From NCBI GenBank assembly GCA_933822405.4, contig CAKOGP040002313.1, positions 124,001-188,000 of the forward strand: a stretch of DNA of 64,000 nucleotides. Direction: 5' to 3'. Below, in pieces: positions 1 to 12,317 of this stretch; the stretch's first letter is position 1, and the number at the start of each line of letters is the position of its first letter. This stretch comes from Cylindrotheca closterium (Eukaryota > Bacillariophyta > Bacillariophyceae > Bacillariales > Bacillariaceae). The translations under genes were made by a program, and so were the position numbers. Below the pieces are notes generated by a model that saw only the letters and a list, made by a program, of their open reading frames with translations, had not been told where the DNA came from and did not search any database.

Positions 1-3000
1 GACTATAACAGCACGTTTTTCGTCGGAGACTTTCTTTATTTCTTCACAGATTTTGTGATAAAAATTGCTCTTGTTGGTTTCCACTGCGATTCCTTCGCCA
101 GCTTGATCGAAGGAGAAGTTCGATTGTCCATAGACACTTGGAACATAGAGATACGTGTTCACACCGTATCTTGTCAATACCTCTTTTTCGTACCGACTCA
201 TTACGTCAAGCGTCCCCGAAACACCCAGGATCCTAGTTGGAGTTATGTCAGCATAGGAAAACTGCCCACACGAAATTGGCATTGTCAGAACTCTTGACAG
301 TGTTTGATCGTTGATGTTGCCTCGGTCATACTCTTGAAGGTAGGCGAACACAGTTCGATATCCATATGTCACATTGTATGAAATCGTGTCCATGACCTTG
401 TATCCGATTCTCTGCTCAATCTCATCCAAAAAGTAAGGTTCGTCATCGATTCGGGTCACATGCTTCAACATCAAGGATATTTCGTTCTCGAGAAGGAATT
501 CAAATCCATCCATCTTCTGTAGTAGACGAAGATATGGGTCGGTACTCTTGATATCCGCAAGGCGTAGCTTCTTCTGAGAGCCGTCATGTTTCCAGATGAT
601 TTGCAGCAATTCCGAAACTTCAGGTTCCCGCAGTTGTGCTACTTGATTGTATGTTTGGCCATAAAACTCTTGGCCAAAAAACACATCAACTTCATCAACA
701 AGCAAAATTTCCTCCTTGACCTTTCGCTCGAAAGTAGGCGCCACAATAGGCTTTGCACGCGGTTGAATAGGATCGGCCTTAAGCCGGTGTTCTCTCTCTT
801 GCAGTTGCACATCTCCCACATCACTCTTCCTCACAATCTCCTTAGCTAACGATTGGCCAGCTGTAGTTTCAAACAGTTGTTCTCCCGTTTGATGCTGGAC
901 GACTCGCTCGGAAGTCGCCATCACGGTTGGTTCGGCAGGTGAGTGGCTGGAAACAGTTTCGAGTTGTACTTTTATCTGCTGTGGCTTAATGTTTCGTTCG
1001 GAACTAGCCATGACAGTTGGATTGGCAGAAGATGTAGTCGCGGTAGTTTCAAGCTGTTCCCCACTCCTTTGTCGCTGCAGTTTATCAGGGAGGCCAATGC
1101 CGGTAGCAGAAATTCGATAAGTTGTTTTCGCCGATTCTTCAATGGAATTGATACATTGAAGCCTAGAAGAGTCTTGTGGTGTTTCTCTTTCGTAGACAGA
1201 CGCACCAGCCACTGCAATCTGAGTCGATGATTCCCCGTCGCGCTTTTGGGAGCTGTTCGGTAGGCTCCCAAGCACCAGCGATTCTGTCAAGTATCGAATG
1301 TCTCCTTTTGCTGCTGTCGTGTCCTCAGAGAGTGTGGTGATCTTACTATAAACCACGTCTTCGTGAATCTGGAATCGGCGAAAGACGTCTTCGAAAAGAC
1401 CGTAATCGCGATCAGAAAGGTATTCGCTGTAGCAAACGCATCGAACTCGAAACCCTAAAAGACCCAAGAAGGTTGCAGCTGCTCCCAGTATCATCGATTT
1501 TCCTTCCCCAGTCCTGATTTGCATTAGCTGACTTTCCAGAGTTTCATGGGATGGTTGCCCACATCCAAACATGCACAGCAGTGTTAATACTTGGATATTG
1601 TGTGGCCTCATCAACAGTTCGTCGCCAAGTACTGTTGGTGTCCCAGCAGACGATTCCAGCCTGTTGTAAGCGACTCCAGATTTTAACACAGTGAATAATG
1701 CAAAGATTCCAGCGAGAAGATTCGGAATCGATTTCTTGACCTTCGCATCCCATCCTTTGGCACACGATAGCGGTTTCAGTTGCTCTGCCAGCTTTGTCGT
1801 TTTACGCACCAAATCATTTATGTCAGCTCCATCAGGCAAAAACTCTACAAGCAAAGTCTTGTACGCAGCATCAAAACAGCGGAAATGGTCGAGCAATTCG
1901 TCGCGCTCAATGTCGACCTCTTCTCTACAATCAGGTTGTGATGCATTTTGGAAATATCCTCGAATATCTTGTACCGTATCTTCGGCTGGTTTTCGGATTG
2001 TCTCTTCATTCCATACCATAGTCATGACTTCTTTGAAGTGGCTGAACTCCGAAAGCAGCATCTGGGCCACTCGGTCTTCATCCAAGTTCTCATCGACACC
2101 TTGCGTCCGCAGCGACAATCCAAGTTCGAAGACATAGCCATAACCCCATTTTTCATCAAGGCATCGTTGCAGAACTGAGGACATGGTTGCTTTCGTATAT
2201 GCTTTGAAGAGTGGCAACTCAACTAGAACGAATCCCATGCGCAGGAAAATACGTCTAAATTCTTCAAATCTTTCTTTTGCAGTTTGCTCTGACGTTAAGC
2301 ACAAGCAAGCTTCATTTCCCAAGTCCTGTACTTCAGATTCAACTGACTTCATGATACCATCGTTCCAGGACTGGTGAAAAACTGCAGAGTGCTACAATTT
2401 GAATGATACCAGGTTTGTTTGTTAGAACGCCTTTGTCAACAATATACAAGTGCTGTTTTACTTGCCGACTTGAAGTGTTTCTCCATCAATTTCAAATCAT
2501 CAATGTCTTGTTGAAGTTCTTTATAATGCCTTTCTGACCAGTGTGACTTCACGGACACCCGAAGCCGCTCAACATGGTTCCGCACAAGATCAGTAACAGA
2601 CTCTTCAATATGCTTTGAATCAAGCGGAGGAGACACAAGATCTTCGAGTTCTCGAACAGCGTACAGTCGACCGAGAAGTTGTGCGACAGCCTCGTATTGT
2701 TGATTTCTTAGATTTCCTCGAACAGCTGCCAAGAGACAGTCCCTCACGCCATGTATCAAACGAGAGAAGGGCTTACCCTCTGAAACCGTGCTCGATCGTT
2801 GTACGTCATTCAGAGCTTCCCATGCTTCGTTCAATCTTTTACACTTTTCTACACTCGTGTTGTCATCCCTATTAGCCATCTTGTCTGGATGGAACCTCTT
2901 CATCAACACGTGATATGCACGTTTGATATCCTGATGTGACGCTGAAGGCGCCAATCCGAGAGCAATATAATGTCTAATGTTTCCAAAGTCACGGCCATCC

Positions 3001-6000
3001 TTGAAGTGTTCGTGGCATACTTCAGCAATTCGCTTCAGAAAAATATCTTTGTGCTTCACTTCTTCAAAAAGAACAGCGTAGTGATCTGCCATAAAGTCGC
3101 CAAAGGACCTGACATCTTCGACGATCACCTTGATCTCCAAAAAGTCGTATGGTTGCTTCAATTGCAGGGCGTCTTTCACCTTTGCAACTTCTCCTTCAAG
3201 CTTTTCGCAGAAAAGCTGATTTGTAAGCGCATATGCTCTTCGACAGTCGTCCATTTGAAGGATTGATGGCGCTTCCACAAGAATCTGACGAAACTCATCG
3301 AAGAGGCTCTTGCAATGCAGCGTGCTGGTTCCTTGAACAGCACTCTTCAACTTTTCACAAACATCAAGATAAACTGTCTCAAGGCAATTCTGCAATAGTT
3401 TGATGTTCGTGGCAACTGCCTTCACATGTTTGCCAACAGCTGCATTCCATGCAATGAGATGCTGCAGGCACTTGTCAACCATATCAAGATTTCTGCTTCG
3501 CATTGCGGTCATGCCTCTGTTATAAATGGTTCGACATACCTTCTCAGTGTAAGTTCTGAGCGAATTATACTCCTCACCACAATACCATGCCTTCAACTTT
3601 TTGAATCCCAACAAGCTCGGCCCAGAAGGATCGAGTCGATCTAATGTTGCTGCGATTTCTAGATAGGCTCCCTCATGTTCTCCCTTGCTCTGGTTGCAGA
3701 TGACAATGCCGTCCGAATGCCATGCTTCCATCAACTCTTCTATCTTGAATATACTCTGGTCAATGATGTGCTCCCGAAGGCCAGAATCTACACAACGCTG
3801 CAATGATCGAAATACATTAATGCCATCGCCATAGCATTTTTGTTCGCCAACAACTGTTTCGATCTCCAATATAGCATCGTCCAAACGATCGTTCAGGTCG
3901 TTTTTTGTTTTGTTGTACAATTCTGCGATGTCGACCGTCTCAGGATTGCCCGAGAGCGACGCGCGTCGGAGAGAACGAAGAATTGTGACGAGATCCTTCC
4001 CATCTTTGAACCACGAATCAAAGAATTGAGTGACGAGCTTTGGGACGGATGCAAGAATTTTGTCGTAGTGATCCAGAACTTTCTTGAGACGATCACTGTT
4101 ATGCCCAAAGATATGCTTTCTAGCTGCCGCAGTAAACCTCATGACAGCCTTCCGGTCTGCAGCTATCCGTCCAATGCGAAAATCGCTGAGATCGGATTCC
4201 AATTGTTCAAGGCTCTGACGTAACTTTTGGTTCAATGTCGACTTCAATTTTTTCATATCTTTGGAGATGCTTTCTTTCAGGTTTCGCAATTCCCTAGGGT
4301 ACGATCCAAATTTGGTGTGTTTGAAAAGCTCTTGATCAGCCTCTTTCAACTTATCGAGGTTCTGAACGATTGCAAATGTGGTCTCCATAGGAGGCAGACC
4401 ACGAGGGAGAAAATCCAAAGACTTTCCTGAGCGCATTTCCAAAGCAGCTTCGATCAGAAGGATGCATGTGCTGAACTTCTTTCTCTTGAGCTGGTCCTTG
4501 GAATTTGCGAGCGGTGATAAAAGCTCTCCAATTCCCAAGTAATCTTCAGCAGCAATCATCTCATCGATCCTCGAGTCGACTCTGGTTTCTTTCCCTTCTC
4601 GAAAAGCTTTTAAAGTCTGCAGTTGTATTGCAACATCGCCTTCCAAAAAAGAATCAAGAGCAAGAGCACCATTCAGTAGGGTCATTTGCAAGTTAATCTC
4701 CTCCCAGTTTGAAGTCGCGGAGACAAGCTTTTGCACTTTGTCAACAGATTTCATCACGGCTTGTCTCGCTTGCGAAATCAAATCAGGAAGAGACGGGAGG
4801 AGACTGTTGACGAAGTGACTGTCGCCGTAGTCGAGCTCTGACAAGACAAGCAAAATGCTTGCCATCGCTTTAAAGTCAGTCTCTGATTTAAAACTTGCCT
4901 CGATGACTTCAACGAATCCATTGACAGTTGCCAAGAGTAATCCTCTGGTAGACTCCAGTCTTTTGCTGTATTCTTGGTCTTTCGTGAACAATGTAAGCAG
5001 TTGAATCTCTTCCAAGTGCGCATTCAATCGCACGAATATAGTTCTGGCCTTCTCTCTTTGTTCAAAATCTAGAGTTGATGCCTTTGTCAAATCCTTCATC
5101 GCTTTCATTGCTCTCCTTGTGCGTGTGAAAATCATGGAACGCACCGAATTGCAATCGATCAGCATCGCCTCATTGTTGGTTGTTTCTGCGAACTCCTCAA
5201 TCTCAAGGAACCGATTGTAGGCGATCTTCACTTGCTTGAGCGTAGCAATCGATTTAAAGCGACAGGCTTTCTGAAGTTCATTAATATCTGTCGTCTTCAG
5301 CTTCTTTATATCCAAATGATCGACAATCTCTTTTCGAATAGTCTGACAAAAACGCTCATTTGCATCGCGCACAGTATCGCATGTCTCCGCAATAATGGAG
5401 ATTCCCTCAGGGAGCAATTCATCGAACCATATGTGCTGTGCGAATTCATTGAGAGCAACACCAGCTTCGCCTCCTTTCAGAACGCATTCTGCCGAATCCA
5501 TTGGCAGTGCAATCCGAAGAAGTGATTCTGAAGCAGATCGAAATTTCTGCTCCACGATTCCGAGCAAGTTTTGGAAATTTCGATGCATTTCACCAGAAGC
5601 TAGCCCAGCGATCCCATAGCATCTGTTCAAAACGGCTTGAAGCCGTTGCAAAGACACTCGCACTTGATCGATGCCGCTTTTCTTCACGTCGTCGCACATT
5701 GCTTCAAAGTGAGTTGAAACATTTCCTTGAAGGGAGGCCAATCGCTCGCCTGCGATGGATGCTAAGTCAGCAAAATCTTTGACAGCACTTAGACCAAGAC
5801 GCATTGCCTCTAATACACCAATTCGAGCTGAGAGATTCTCAAGAGACTCTTCGTCTAGTGCAACGACACCCAGAGCATCTGAATCATCTTCATTCAAAGA
5901 GAAGAGAAGCTGACGCGCTACGGTAAGTGAATGCTCTCGAGCATTCTTCATGTTGTCAAAATCCAAATCATGATTCATCAGTGGGTCCATGTTTCGCAGA

Positions 6001-7571
6001 ATTGAGTTTAGGAGGCAAACACTGTCCATAAAGCCAGAAATGGCTTCGGGATCGACTTCACCATCACAATTGAATTGATTGATGGTTTCAATGTTTTTGG
6101 CTATGGCGCTTTTCAATTCTTCAATCGCGGCTGTGTATTGATCTACAAACTCCGGAAAAGCATTGCACCAACACGAAAGCTTGTTCAATGTTCGGATACT
6201 AGAGTGACTCATGACACTTCTGTCTAATTGCAGGCTGCAGCAACAAACGGAAACCACATCGCCAATCTTTCTGAAGAAGCATTCGGACAACTTCTGTACT
6301 CCGAGAATATCAAGCTGCTCAAGCATTTCTCGCACATGCTTTGCGCTAGCAGCATAAAACATCTCATCATTGACACCTCCCTTGGAAATTTCATCTTCAA
6401 TTGATCTCTTGGAGTGCTGAACAAACCTTTCAATCCAAGCTGAGCTTTCGTCGGTGGCCTTTTGAACCTCACTAAAATTGATCTCGCTACTTAGGTACTG
6501 CAACAATTCATGGTTGTCACGGACAACTTGCACATTTGGGGGCTCGGATTGCAAATGCTGACGAGAACGAAGCATGATTGAGGTGATTTCACCTGTCAAC
6601 CTGTTTCGCGATGCCCCTGTCAGACCACAGCTTTCAGCCATAGTAGGAGACTTGATCTTGGAAAGCTTCTTTTCGATCGAAGACTTCAAAGTCTCAAAGT
6701 TCGACTCCATTGGATGCAGAACATCAATAAAAGGATACCGTTTAAGTAACGAAATCTTGAGAAAATCAAGAAGACCCAACAAGTCCTTATCACTAGTGTC
6801 TGAATCAGCCCTTAGTCTCGAGATTTCTTCCAGGAGGGCCTTCCTGGAACTGGCCAGATCGTCGGAAACTCCGCTGATCTCATTCGTATGGGTGAAGAGA
6901 AACATGAAGCCTTTCTTGTCCTTTGAAAAGTCTTTGACAAATGCTCGAGTGAACCTCAAAATTGAACGAGCTGCACCGCCTCGATCTTCCAGAAGTGATG
7001 TGTAGTTGATCAATACCACAAAACGTAGGGACTTGCATTTCTTGGCAATGTGACTCAACATGACAGAAGTTGCAATATCAATCTCTTCGTGACGAGTGTC
7101 TTCGAAGCCCGGAGTGTCAATGTAAACTATCTCCTCCTTGCCATCTTGCTTCGGAGGAACGAAAAAACAGAATGCTTTTGTCTGGGACGATTTCGAATGT
7201 CCAATAATGAACTCAGGCAGGGCTTCCTTGGCATCGTAGACACTCTTTTCCACTGCCTTCCCATCACACATGGTAACATGGACAGTTTCGTGAAGTTCCT
7301 TTCCAGCAATGCCTTGGATAAAAGTTGATTTGCCAGCACCTGTCTTTCCGATAACGAGAACGACATTCTTGTTGGTAACATGCTCGAGGATCTTGCTTCC
7401 AGTCTCAATAGACTCCTTCAACATATTAATGTCAAAAGACCTTCCAAACGAGTTTGCAAGATCCATAAAACTTTCATCGCTGTCCACGGAGCCAAAGGAG
7501 TATTCGGATGTAGACATCTCCTCCCCGCTCTCGTTCTCTTGAACCATGCCCCATGACTCGTCAACCGTCAT
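1..7571 (-). CDS. Giant GTPase-DnaJ-SecA-like ATPase protein (3' end outside window)
   Basis: Two exons, 7571-2462 and 2381-1, joined across an 80-bp GT-AG intron (2382-2461). The junction keeps frame, and the frame stays open to base 1, giving at least 2497 residues. I chose the ATG at 7571; the frame is open further upstream but lacks an ATG there. Visible modules: a P-loop GTPase near residues 70-160 (G1 GKTGAGKST, G3 DTPGFED); a long helical, probably coiled-coil middle with no recognised domain; a J domain around 1530-1595 with the HPD motif at about 1561, the Hsp70-stimulating tripeptide; then a SecA-type motor with Walker A RTGEGKS at about 1992, Walker B LLVDEVD at about 2264, and a SecA-like VSGTLD segment. 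SecA is the ATPase that pushes preproteins through SecY. Here no signal peptide or plastid leader is seen, so a cytosolic role in protein remodelling or translocation is an inference. The second motor half and any C-terminal domain lie beyond the window. Confidence 0.85.
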
Positions 7572-8038
7572 CGCGATGTATACTAAGTGCTTCAACTTTT
7601 CAAGTTGTCTTCACGATCGATTTCGTCAAGATCCTCAAAGATAGAGAAACTGGCATCGAAGAAGAATCTTGGATTGGGAGAAGAAAAGTCCCATGAGGCA
7701 CCCATTCCGTGGGATTTACACGATGTCGTAGGATTTCAGAGATGCCCTGAAAATTTCGAACCGAAGAAGCCACGGTTTGATTGGAGGAAGCTGTACTGTC
7801 CAGGCAGTTTGGCATCTTTTTCATCTGGGATACCTATGTATATACTACTTCCGAAAATTTCAAAGATGGAACGGGGTGCGTGTTGTCATTTTGAAAATTA
7901 TTTTGGTGGCTGGAATACGACTAATACGATTATTCAAATCGCCGTTCACAAACACAAACACAATAACAATAACAACAACCACAACCACAGCCACAACCAC
8001 AACAACACTCACTCCCGCTCCATCTAGACATAGAAAGA
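7572..8038. other. Intergenic region between divergent genes
   Basis: 467 bp separating the giant minus-strand gene from the SUN-domain gene on the plus strand. It must hold both promoters. Open frames here have no convincing codon pattern or family match. The only clear structure is the CA/AAC-rich tract next to the SUN gene start. Confidence 0.5.
7947..8012 (+). repeat. AC/AAC-rich low-complexity tract
   Basis: About 65 bp built of AACAC, AATAAC and AACAACC-like units directly upstream of the SUN-domain gene start. It is a pyrimidine-purine biased simple-sequence region, probably 5' UTR or promoter. Confidence 0.7.
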
Positions 8039-9539
8039 ATGAGAATAAATCTCGTCTGTCTCGCTTCTCTACTTCTGAGCATAGGCAACAACCATGTTAA
8101 TGCATCGAATGACACTGAACTTCCTGCTGCTGAAACACCCGAGCTTTCCGAAGAGTCCTTGTTGGCGACCCTTCAAGCCGCCCAAGGCTTTTTGCAATCC
8201 CTGGATGCCGGCAAGGAAGACGGCCTCTTGGCTTCCATTGACGAATTGGTAACAAAGAGCCAAGAATTAGAAAATATGCAAGCCTCTCTCAAAGAAAGGC
8301 AAGACTCGATTGATGAGTTGATGAAGGAGGCCAACGTCATGCAATTGGAATCATTGGCCGAGCGATTGGTGGAGACTTTGGAAAAGGAATTGGAACTGCG
8401 AGCCTCATTGGACGCTTATGTTGAACGTTACGGTGAAATCATAGAGGAGGAGGAAGAAGAAGATGAAGAGGTTGTCGATCCTGGAGAGATTGTCTCCCTT
8501 GCGGAATTGCAAAAGCGGTTGGATGTCTCTCGAATAATGAGTCAAAGTGAAAAGAAGATTCAAGATTGGGCCATGGACATCATGAAGGATGAAGTCGAAA
8601 AGTACAAGACGAAACTTTTGGCCAATAGCGTGTCCAAGCCTCCCGATTGTCCGTCCGTAAATGAAATTGTCCAAGAAGTTGCTTCCGCTGTGACCAAATA
8701 TTCCAAGGATGGCATTGGATTGGTGGATCATGCGCAAGGAGCCAATATTGTGCATTCGTTGACGTCGGCAACCTATACTCCACCACCAGATGAATCAGAA
8801 TTGTTGGGGAATTCTTTGTGGCGCAAATACATTCCAGAGGATTGGGAACAACTCTTGCCGAAAGGATGGGAAAAATGGAATTTGGGCATTCCAGCAGCAG
8901 TGTATCATTCTCTTGTAAGCAATGCATATCCATGTCTGCACGTTTTGTCTGTTCTATGCATATTATTCACAAAAACCTTTCTTTTGATCAATTCAGAACA
9001 TCAAGGGTGCCAAAGTGGCTCCACCTGAAGCCATTTTGGAAGACAAGACAACTCTTGGTGCATGCTGGCCAATGGAAGGAAAGAAGGGTCAGGTTACTAT
9101 GCGGCTGGCGTATCCAATGAGCATGGAGACTGTATCTATTGATCACGTAAATCTGAATCTGATCCCAGAGGACATGTATGGCTCAGCTCCCAAGACCATT
9201 AAGGTCATTGGGTATCCAGCTTGTACCAACAAGGGAGACGAGTGCTACTCAATGGGTTTTGATATGTACGATCCTATTGATATTGCTTACGTCGACTATG
9301 ATATTGAAGGACCATCAGTCCAAACCTTCAATACTATCTATGCTCGATCCGAGGGATCCATAGAGGAGGGCGAGGAAGGCGAAGGATCTTGCTCGGTTGA
9401 CGAAGCTCAAGAGGCAGCTTGCAGTTCACCGCCAAAAACTGACATTGGAGGAATTACACTGAAAATCTTGGACAACTGGGGGAATGATGATTTCACATGT
9501 ATTTATCGATTCCGAGTACATGGGCAGCCATCGTTTTAA
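8039..9539 (+). CDS. SUN-domain protein with N-terminal signal peptide
   Basis: Exons 8039-8914 and 8997-9539 with an 82-bp intron (GTAAGC...TTCAG, phase 0), giving 472 residues. The first about 22 residues are hydrophobic and end in a plausible signal cleavage site. Residues about 40-200 are helical, charged and coiled-coil-like, with an acidic EEEEEDEE stretch. The C-terminal about 170 residues match the SUN domain: GACWPMEGKKG, a strand-rich core with SAPKTIKVIGYP, and the closing NWG...FTCIYRFRVHG. SUN proteins reside in the nuclear envelope or ER lumen, where the SUN domain binds KASH-type partners or acts in ER protein folding (SUCO/Slp1 type). A signal peptide plus C-terminal SUN, without an obvious central transmembrane helix, suggests an ER/perinuclear luminal protein or one anchored only by its N terminus. 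The SUN call is strong; the subtype is inferred. Confidence 0.85.
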
Positions 9540-9741
9540 TTAAAATGGACAAGGTCTTGCTCTACATATTGCACATCAAGGCTAATCTCTTTACTCCTTG
9601 ATTTTAGACGAACTTTCACTCCCGTCGTCTGACCGTGTTACCGTTGTTTGACTCAGTGGAAACGAACAGTCACATTTTGTTCGTCATCAACATCATCGTC
9701 ATCGCTGCCATTGTTTTCCTAACCATCAAGATAGATTCGAA

Positions 9742-12264
9742 ATGCACAGAATACGTCTCGGTGGACCTGGCACACCACTGAGGCTGCACTATGGACCGTT
9801 ACAGCGATATGTATTTCAATCTACATCGCGTTCTAGGTGGAATCCCAATGCATCAATTGGCCGACGACCACATCCTTTCCTTATGATGGACCATAATCAT
9901 CGACGCCATCAATCTACGTCAATGAAAACCATGCGAGACGAGCGACAGCTGGAACGGTTTACTATCAATGCGCTGAATTCACGTGTTGTTCCCCTTGGAT
10001 CCATGGATGATTCCCTATGGGACGAGACTTTGAACACGATCGATGGGTGGTTTCAAATTGGAGGAGGGTTCGGATTGGACAGGGCTGGTAGACTAGTACA
10101 GCGGCTTGATGCCGAATTTTCCGTCTTGAACCCACATAGTGATTTCTACGACAAGAAATCAGCTACACTTATGCAGCTTCATAGCATGCTGTTGAAATCA
10201 TGGATCGACACCTATGCACTACATCAACAGTCTCAATTGGCTCTAATCAAGGCGGAAGAGGTGCTCCGAAGACAAATATCTCGACAAGTTTATTACTCAG
10301 CAATCTTTCCTATCGAAGAGTTGGTGACAGTTATAGAGGGTTGGTTGCTACGAAACAAGAACAACACTGTTGCTGTCCAGAAAGTTGCAACCCTTTTGTT
10401 GTACGCCACCGATTATTCAGAAGACTTTGACAACGACTTGACCCCCTACTTCAACCTTGTCTATGCAAAGCTCGAGGCAAATTCGGTACTTCATGATGTC
10501 ATAATACAAAGAATGAATCATTTGACAGAAAAATCACATTGGGACGCGTTGGACGATTTGAATGTAAAGGAAATACAGTCTGTACCTGAGGGACAACGAG
10601 AGACAATTCAAGCAGACGAAGTAACTCCGAAGGAACAAATAACACCTGTACCTGATGAACAACAAGAGACGACTCAAGCAGAGGAAGTGGCACCAACGGA
10701 CTATCGAGAACGTGTCATAAATGCAATTAGAGATGCAGAGGATACTCAAGGAGCCCTCGTTGAGAGACTAGCCAACAAGTACATAGAAGAGAAAGGAATG
10801 GACGCAACGGTTGTAGACAAGATGATCGAGTTCTTTTTGAGAGCAGACAATTCAGCTAAAGCATCTCACTGGATACAGCTACAGTTGGCAAATTGGGAAG
10901 CATTTGCTGGAAAGGAAAAGGGGCTCTTCGTGCAACAGGCAACGCAACTAGTTGTCCTGGAGCAACAAATGACTCCTTTGGTCGAAGAAGTGCTAGGAAA
11001 ATTGAAAGTAGAAGCTTCAATGATACCAGCGCCTTTGTTTACCAGCATTTTCCAAAAGCTCAGTGAGAGAACATCAAACCCAAAGATCATTGTTCAGATT
11101 TTGAAGCGCGTTTCCGATTTGGAAGGTGACCTGAATCTTCCCTTGCACAAGACTGCAGTCCAAGCGTTGTTCAAATATGAGACGAAAGCACTGGACGATA
11201 TTGAGGCAATCTACATTGACGTGCTGGAAAGAGTCCGACAAAATGCACAAGATGTAAAGTCGGAGGAGTTTGGAGATTTCCTGCATGGCATACTGTCGTT
11301 GTTGACATATCGAAATCTTTTCAACGAAGCTGAGGAGTATCTTCGACGAGCAGAAAAGGCACTGCTACAGCCCAGCCCACCGAATAGGGAAGAGTCCATG
11401 ATTTCTATCGATTGCTACCAACGCCTCATCTGTCGGAAATGGTACACCCCAAAGACAGCTCCAAGAGTAATTTCGACATTTCGACGACTGCGAGGCATTT
11501 ATCAATCAGGTTATTCCAATCTGCTTCCCAATCAAGAGATATTTGCATCGTACACAAGGGCTCTCTCGACGGCAGAAAAGGATGCGTCCAAAGTGGAGAG
11601 CGCTTTGGATGAAATTCTCGAACTTTACACCAGGACTCAGGAAGAATCGTGCAAGCCCAACGCGGAGATTTTCCAAACGATCCTATTGGCATATCGGCAG
11701 GATCCTACTAAGATCAAGGTTGCTGGGAAAAAGTCGCTTGTACTCTTGGATCGCATGAAGGCCCTCGAAGTTGCCCCAGACACAAAATGCTTGAATTATA
11801 TAATGCAATGTGTGAACAAGAGCTCCAATGACGATGTTTACGAAACAGTTTGTGGGCTTTACAGCATGTTTGCTCAGTATGGCATAGAACCCGATTCTTT
11901 CAGTCGACATTCCTTGATGGATGCCTGCGCCTCTGTTCAGCCGTCGAATCAAGACGCCGCTCTCACGACCGCATTAGAGACCTTTGGCCAGATTCGTCAG
12001 GACGACCAACTTGGGCCCCAGACATATCCAATCTTGACAAGAGTATTGATGCGAGTCTTGACCAATCGTAGTGAACGTGCCGATAAGGTTGCCACCACTA
12101 TCTTTCAGGCATGTTGTGATGATGGCTACTGGCAATCAGATGGAGGTCCCTTGAAAAAGCGATTCAAGTCTCTTTTCAGTAGGTCTGCCTGGCGTGACGT
12201 GTACACGAAACAGCTAGATGGGAACCAGAATGAACCAATGCTATGGAGTCGCAAATTAAAATAG
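9742..12264 (+). CDS. PPR-like helical-repeat protein, probably mitochondrial
   Basis: Single open frame of 840 residues. The N terminus is rich in Arg, His, Ser and Thr and poor in acids (about residues 1-70), as in a mitochondrial presequence. Most of the rest is helical. From about residue 600 on there are pentatricopeptide-like units, for example PNAEIFQTILLAYRQD, APDTKCLNYIMQCVNKS and PDSFSRHSLMDACASV. PPR proteins bind organellar RNA and act in its processing or translation. Around residues 275-315 there is a Glu/Gln/Thr-rich linker with an internal duplication (SVPEGQRETIQADEVTPKEQ and PVPDEQQETTQAEEVAPTD). The exact RNA target cannot be told. The helical repeats upstream of 600 are more degenerate and could be another alpha-solenoid type. 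Confidence 0.7.
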   Translation: MHRIRLGGPGTPLRLHYGPLQRYVFQSTSRSRWNPNASIGRRPHPFLMMDHNHRRHQSTSMKTMRDERQLERFTINALNSRVVPLGSMDDSLWDETLNTIDGWFQIGGGFGLDRAGRLVQRLDAEFSVLNPHSDFYDKKSATLMQLHSMLLKSWIDTYALHQQSQLALIKAEEVLRRQISRQVYYSAIFPIEELVTVIEGWLLRNKNNTVAVQKVATLLLYATDYSEDFDNDLTPYFNLVYAKLEANSVLHDVIIQRMNHLTEKSHWDALDDLNVKEIQSVPEGQRETIQADEVTPKEQITPVPDEQQETTQAEEVAPTDYRERVINAIRDAEDTQGALVERLANKYIEEKGMDATVVDKMIEFFLRADNSAKASHWIQLQLANWEAFAGKEKGLFVQQATQLVVLEQQMTPLVEEVLGKLKVEASMIPAPLFTSIFQKLSERTSNPKIIVQILKRVSDLEGDLNLPLHKTAVQALFKYETKALDDIEAIYIDVLERVRQNAQDVKSEEFGDFLHGILSLLTYRNLFNEAEEYLRRAEKALLQPSPPNREESMISIDCYQRLICRKWYTPKTAPRVISTFRRLRGIYQSGYSNLLPNQEIFASYTRALSTAEKDASKVESALDEILELYTRTQEESCKPNAEIFQTILLAYRQDPTKIKVAGKKSLVLLDRMKALEVAPDTKCLNYIMQCVNKSSNDDVYETVCGLYSMFAQYGIEPDSFSRHSLMDACASVQPSNQDAALTTALETFGQIRQDDQLGPQTYPILTRVLMRVLTNRSERADKVATTIFQACCDDGYWQSDGGPLKKRFKSLFSRSAWRDVYTKQLDGNQNEPMLWSRKLK

Positions 12265-12317
12265 AGCTATTCAAAGTACTTAACAATAGAAAAAGAGAAT
12301 ATTTGCATCATGTTTAG

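Noticed and set aside
2382..2436. Stop codon ending the 1.7-kb-residue frame of the giant gene
   Set aside because: It lies inside an 80-bp GT-AG intron; splicing restores a frame that continues into SecA motifs.
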